Origin: Allgaiera indica
GTDB taxonomy: Bacteria > Pseudomonadota > Alphaproteobacteria > Rhodobacterales > Rhodobacteraceae
Reading direction: 5' to 3'
DNA length: 64,000 nt
Assembly: GCF_900106675.1 (NCBI RefSeq)
Contig: NZ_FNOB01000009.1
Span: forward strand, 1 to 64,000
Part shown: positions 60,377-64,000 of the stretch, piece by piece
Layout of the letters: each line of letters starts with the position of its first letter
How positions within the stretch are numbered: the stretch's first letter is position 1
Position numbers and translations under genes: made by a program
The notes under the pieces: generated by a model
What the model was told of the DNA's origin: nothing
Seen by the model: only the letters and a program-made list of their open reading frames with translations
Database searches by the model: none

Positions 60377-62551
60377 TCAGGTCTTCAATCGGGCCAGTTG
60401 CGGGACGTCCTTCGCCCCCGCACTGCCGCGCCCCGAAAGCGAGGGGTTTTCCATGAAGAAGCGGTGGCAGTTGAACAATGCTCCGCCGACGGGGTTGAGC
60501 TGGCGGATGTAATGCCCGTCAGGCTGCAGCAGGAAGCTTTGCGCCTCGTCCGCCAGGTTGCCGGCCATGATCTGGCCGACGATCTGTTCCTTGACCGTGG
60601 GGTTCTTGATCTCGACCAAGGTCTCGACCCGGCGGTCGAGGTTGCGCTCCATCCAGTCGGCCGAGGAGATGTAGACCCGCGCCTGATCCGAGGGCAGGCC
60701 GTGGCCGTTGCCGAAGCACACGATGCGACTGTGTTCCAGGAACCGCCCGACGATGGATTTGACGCGGATGTTTTCCGACAATCCCTTGATGCCGGGGCGC
60801 AGGTTGCAGATGCCGCGGATCACCAGGTCGATCTTCACCCCGGCACGGCTGGCGGCATAGAGCGCGTCGATCACCGCCGGTTCGGTCAGCGCGTTCATCT
60901 TGGCCCAGATCTGGGCCGGGCGACCCGCGCGGGCATGGGCGGCCTCGGCATCGATCGATTCGATCAGCCGGGATTTCATGTTGAGCGGCGAGATCGCCAG
61001 ATTCTCCAACCCCTCGGGCTGGGCATAGCCCGAGAGGTAGTTGAACACCTTGGTCGCGTCGCGTCCCAGCGCGGCGTCGCAGGTAAAAAGGCTCAGGTCG
61101 GTGTAGATGCGGGCGGTGATCGGGTGGTAATTGCCGGTGCCGTAATGGGTGTAGGTGACCAATTGGTCGCCTTCACGCCGCACCACCGTGCTGATCTTGG
61201 CATGGGTCTTGAGATGCAGGAAGCCATAGACGACATGCGCGCCGGCGCGTTCCAGCCTGCGCGACTGGCGGATGTTGGCGGCCTCGTCGAACCGCGCCTT
61301 CAGTTCGACCAATGCGGTCACCGACTTGCCCGCCTCGGCCGCCTCGCACAGCGCGCCGACGATCGGGCTGTCGCGCGACGTGCGATAGAGCGTCTGCTTG
61401 ATCGCAAGGACATTGGGATCGCGCGCCGCCTGGTCAAGAAAGCGGATGACCATGTCGAAGGTCTCGTAGGGGTGGTGCAGCAACATGTCCTTCTGGCGGA
61501 TCGCCGCGAACATGTCGCCTTCGTGGTCCTGCACCCGTTCGGGCACGCGCGGGGTGAAGGCCGGCCATTGCAGATCGCGCCGGGCATCCAGCACCAGCTC
61601 CTTCAGGTCCGCGACGCCCAGGAGGCCGCGCATCTCGATCACCTCATCGAGCGCCACACCCAGTTCCTGGCGCACGGTTTCGCGCAGGTCGTCAGGGGCG
61701 CCCGCGGTGATGGTCATGCGGATCACCTCGCCCCGGCGGCGGCGCTTCAGCGCGACCTCGAATTCGCGCACCAGATCCTCGGCCTCGTCCTCGACTTCCA
61801 GATCACTGTCGCGCAGCACGCGAAAGGCGCAATGGCCGGCGTCGCGGTAGCCCGGGAAGATCAGGCCGAGGTGCAGCAGCAGAAGTTCCTCGAGCGGCAG
61901 AAAGCGGAATTCGCCCGGCTCGGCGGGCAGCGGCACGAAGCGCGCCACCTGCTGCGGGATCGGCAAAAGCGCCTGCAGCGGACGCGCGTCGGCGCTGCGT
62001 TCCAGCTGCAGCGCCAGGCAAAAGCCGGTGTTGGGGATGAACGGGAAGGGATGCGCCGGGTCGATCGCCAGCGGCGACAGCACCGGAAAGACCTGGCGCA
62101 GGAAATAATCTTCCAGGAACCTGTGGTCGCGCCGGGTCAGCTTGGCGCGGGTCAGCAGGGTGATGCCCTGCGATTCCATTTCCTTCTTCAGTTTGTTCCA
62201 GATCGCCTGCTGGGTCTGCAGAAGGCGGCGGGCGTCCTCGTTGATGTGCACCAGCTGTTCGGCGGGACGGCTGCCGTCGGCGGCCGGCGTGGTGTTGCCG
62301 GCGCGCGCCAGTTCGCGCAGGCCGGCGACGCGGACAGTGTAGAATTCATCCAGGTTGGTGGCCGAGATCGACAGGAAACGCACCCGTTCCAGCAGTGGCA
62401 CGCGGGGATTGCGGGCCTCTTCCACCACGCGCCAGTTGAAGGCCAGCCAGCTGAGTTCGCGGTTGAAGAACCGCTTTGGCCCCTCGAACAGGGGCGCGGG
62501 CAGCTCGGTGGCCGCGGGGAACGGGGCGGAAAGGTAATCGGCGTCGGTCAT
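60377..62551 (-). CDS. ppk: Polyphosphate kinase 1
   Basis: Ppk1 makes polyphosphate from ATP through a phospho-histidine intermediate. The 724-residue length is normal. The N-domain starts [19 protein letters not shown]. The autophosphorylated His lies in [20 protein letters not shown], followed by [20 protein letters not shown] and [12 protein letters not shown] at the second conserved histidine region. The order hda-ppk-ppx on the minus strand is typical of Rhodobacteraceae. Confidence 0.97.
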   Translation of the reverse strand: MTDADYLSAPFPAATELPAPLFEGPKRFFNRELSWLAFNWRVVEEARNPRVPLLERVRFLSISATNLDEFYTVRVAGLRELARAGNTTPAADGSRPAEQLVHINEDARRLLQTQQAIWNKLKKEMESQGITLLTRAKLTRRDHRFLEDYFLRQVFPVLSPLAIDPAHPFPFIPNTGFCLALQLERSADARPLQALLPIPQQVARFVPLPAEPGEFRFLPLEELLLLHLGLIFPGYRDAGHCAFRVLRDSDLEVEDEAEDLVREFEVALKRRRRGEVIRMTITAGAPDDLRETVRQELGVALDEVIEMRGLLGVADLKELVLDARRDLQWPAFTPRVPERVQDHEGDMFAAIRQKDMLLHHPYETFDMVIRFLDQAARDPNVLAIKQTLYRTSRDSPIVGALCEAAEAGKSVTALVELKARFDEAANIRQSRRLERAGAHVVYGFLHLKTHAKISTVVRREGDQLVTYTHYGTGNYHPITARIYTDLSLFTCDAALGRDATKVFNYLSGYAQPEGLENLAISPLNMKSRLIESIDAEAAHARAGRPAQIWAKMNALTEPAVIDALYAASRAGVKIDLVIRGICNLRPGIKGLSENIRVKSIVGRFLEHSRIVCFGNGHGLPSDQARVYISSADWMERNLDRRVETLVEIKNPTVKEQIVGQIMAGNLADEAQSFLLQPDGHYIRQLNPVGGALFNCHRFFMENPSLSGRGSAGAKDVPQLARLKT

Positions 62552-62595
62552 GAGGGGCTTATGGGCACGGCGTGTGACGGTTCGGTGACGTCCGA

Positions 62596-63276
62596 CTATG
62601 GCGTGTCGGGGGCCTCTAAGTCCAGCGCCCGCGCGGCCAGGGGGCGGGTGATCGGGCGGCGCGCGGCCAGGGCGAGGGCATCGATGCGTTCCACCGCGAC
62701 GCGGGCGGCGGCGAACGAGCGGTCGATGCGGGTCGCGACATAAGTCAGTACAGAGGGCGGCACGGCAAGCTGGCGGTCGGCAAACAGCTTCATCAGCACG
62801 GCGGTCAGCAGCGCGTCGTCGGGCGGATCAAGCCGGGCCAGCGCGGTGGCCTGCATCCGGCTGGCCAGGTCGGGCAGGGTCAGCGGCCAGCGGTTGGGCG
62901 GCGTCTTGGCTGTCAGCAGCAGCCGCCCGCCCTGAGCCGCGGTCAGATTGTGAAGATGAAACAGCGCCTCTTCGGCGGCGGGTTGACCGGCGATCTCGTC
63001 GGCGTCCTCGATGCCCACCGCGGGGCCGAGCGTGGGCAGATCCGTGCGGGTCAGCGCCTGGGCGGGCAGGATACGGGCCCGGGCCTCGGCGGCCCAGACA
63101 TGGGCGAGGTGGGTCTTGCCCGCGCCGGGCGGGCCGATCAGCGCCATCTTGCCCTGGGGCCAGTTCGGCCAATCGTCAAGCGCGGCCAGCGCCACGGCGT
63201 TGGCCTCGGACACGAAGAAGTCCTCGCGCCCCAGTGCCTCGCGCATGGGCAGGTCGAATGTCAGTTGTTCGGCCAT
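62596..63276 (-). CDS. DnaA regulatory inactivator-like protein (Hda)
   Basis: A 226-residue DnaA-like AAA+ protein that, with the sliding clamp, promotes ATP hydrolysis by DnaA and limits re-initiation. The N-terminal [20 protein letters not shown] contains the QLTFDLP clamp-binding motif. Walker A reads [19 protein letters not shown], an intact P-loop. There is no C-terminal DnaA DNA-binding domain IV. It begins just after the stop of the AI-2E family gene (one base between). Confidence 0.9.
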   Translation of the reverse strand: MAEQLTFDLPMREALGREDFFVSEANAVALAALDDWPNWPQGKMALIGPPGAGKTHLAHVWAAEARARILPAQALTRTDLPTLGPAVGIEDADEIAGQPAAEEALFHLHNLTAAQGGRLLLTAKTPPNRWPLTLPDLASRMQATALARLDPPDDALLTAVLMKLFADRQLAVPPSVLTYVATRIDRSFAAARVAVERIDALALAARRPITRPLAARALDLEAPDTP

Positions 63277-63277
63277 G

Positions 63278-64000
63278 TCAGGCGCCGCTTTTCCCGCCCG
63301 GGGCGCCTGTGTCGGGGGGGGCGCCGATCGCGCCGGGCCGCTCCATCTCGGTGCCGCGATAGAGCATGCTGTTAAGGTATTGCCGAATGCCGAAGCGCGC
63401 CAGCACCCCCAGCGTCGCCGCCACCGGCACCGCGACCAACATGCCGACGAAGCCGAAGAGCGTGCCGAAGGCCGACAGCGCGAACAAAAGCCAGACCGGA
63501 TGCAGCCCCACGGAATGGCCCACCAGCTTCGGGGTCAGGAAGTTGCCCTCGATGGTCTGGCCGACAGCGAAGATCGCCGCGACCACGCCGATCCAGAGCG
63601 GCTGATCCCAGAACTGGAACAGTGCCAGCCCGATCGCCAGGGTGCCCCCGGTCAGGGCGCCGAGATAGGGAATGAAGGTGATCAGCCCCGCGATCGCGCC
63701 CACCACCAGGCCGAATTGCAGCCCCACCAGCATCAGCGCCACCGCGTAGTAGGTGCCCAGCACCAGGCAGACGGTCAGTTGCCCGCGCACGAAGCCCGCC
63801 AGCACGGCGTCGATCTCGCGCGCCAGCCGGCGGATCACCGGACGGTGTTCGCGCGGCAGCCAGTCGTCGACATGGGCCACCATCCGGTCCCAATCTAGCA
63901 GCAGATAGAAGGCCACGACCGGTACCACGACGATGAACACCAGCGCGTTGATCACCGTCATTGCCGACGTCAGCACGCTGTTTGCCAGCTTGCCGCCTTG
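63278..64000 (-). CDS. AI-2E family transporter, C-terminal part (cut by window end)
   Basis: The last 240 codons of a PerM/YdiK-type membrane protein. The helices VINALVFIVVVPVVAFYLLLDW, LITFIPYLGALTGG and LLFALSAFGTLFGFVGMLVA and the motif EGNFLTPKLVGHSVGLHPVW identify the family. The frame is open to the window edge, so the start is outside. Members transport varied solutes; real AI-2 export is shown for few. It is upstream of hda in the same direction. Confidence 0.9.
   Translation of the reverse strand, partial: QGGKLANSVLTSAMTVINALVFIVVVPVVAFYLLLDWDRMVAHVDDWLPREHRPVIRRLAREIDAVLAGFVRGQLTVCLVLGTYYAVALMLVGLQFGLVVGAIAGLITFIPYLGALTGGTLAIGLALFQFWDQPLWIGVVAAIFAVGQTIEGNFLTPKLVGHSVGLHPVWLLFALSAFGTLFGFVGMLVAVPVAATLGVLARFGIRQYLNSMLYRGTEMERPGAIGAPPDTGAPGGKSGA

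Noticed and set aside
60161-62743. Open frame of 860 codons on the plus strand
   Set aside because: Antisense to ppk, a well-conserved gene; shadow of GC-rich codon bias.

Overview
The window is a GC-rich alphaproteobacterial chromosome segment. It is most likely from a member of the Rhodobacteraceae (Rhodobacter/Rhodovulum/Paracoccus-like). The family call rests on gene content and order: ctaC-ctaB-small ORF-ctaG-ctaE-surf1-thrC-M16 peptidase-rimJ, an hda-ppk-ppx block, frequent ATGA start/stop overlaps, and an intergenic repeat with the core CTTCATCTTGG...AAATACTC. No tRNA, rRNA, IS element, phage gene or CRISPR array was seen.

Layout. 1-2288: end of a tuf (EF-Tu) gene with a second decayed copy of its last codons, then trpF and trpB. 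2289-4071: an accessory module with a palindromic operator-like region, a secreted Gly/Ala-rich repeat protein, a Tat-signal PepSY-like protein with a Gly/Asp tail, and a membrane-anchored LuxR-type regulator. 4056-7096: a DUF2237 gene and three overlapping or adjacent glycosyltransferases of the GT25, GT11 and GT10 types. 7203-11273: dprA and topA. 11637-20791: tldD, the aa3-type cytochrome c oxidase genes, surf1, thrC, an M16 peptidase and rimJ. 20919-23852: transaldolase and priA.

24022-33711 and 47385-51156 together form an exopolysaccharide locus: two GT4 transferases, a polysaccharide pyruvyl transferase, a secreted clan GH-A-like glycosidase, a Wzy/O-antigen-ligase-like membrane protein, a Wzc-like tyrosine-kinase/co-polymerase, a Wzx-like flippase, an ExoY-type priming transferase and a GT2 transferase.

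Nested between the two halves (33725-46889) is a compact hybrid NRPS/PKS system: an Sfp-type phosphopantetheinyl transferase and two large synthetases in tandem. The first reads A-PCP-KS-AT-ACP-aminotransferase-C-A-PCP. The second reads C-(vestigial A)-PCP-thioesterase. The second A domain carries a glycine-type specificity code (DILQLGLVWK). The AT has a malonyl-type HAFH motif. The aminotransferase should convert the beta-keto intermediate to a beta-amine. The terminal thioesterase has Cys in place of the usual nucleophilic Ser and Leu in place of the usual His. This is the most promising candidate for an undescribed system in the window: it predicts a small peptide containing a beta,gamma-diamino acid followed by glycine, released by an atypical thioesterase.

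51274-64000: hyuB/hyuA, a VOC protein, a GNAT acetyltransferase, a TerB/J-domain protein, an EEP-family nuclease/phosphatase, a small secreted protein, ppx, ppk, hda and the end of an AI-2E family transporter cut by the window edge.
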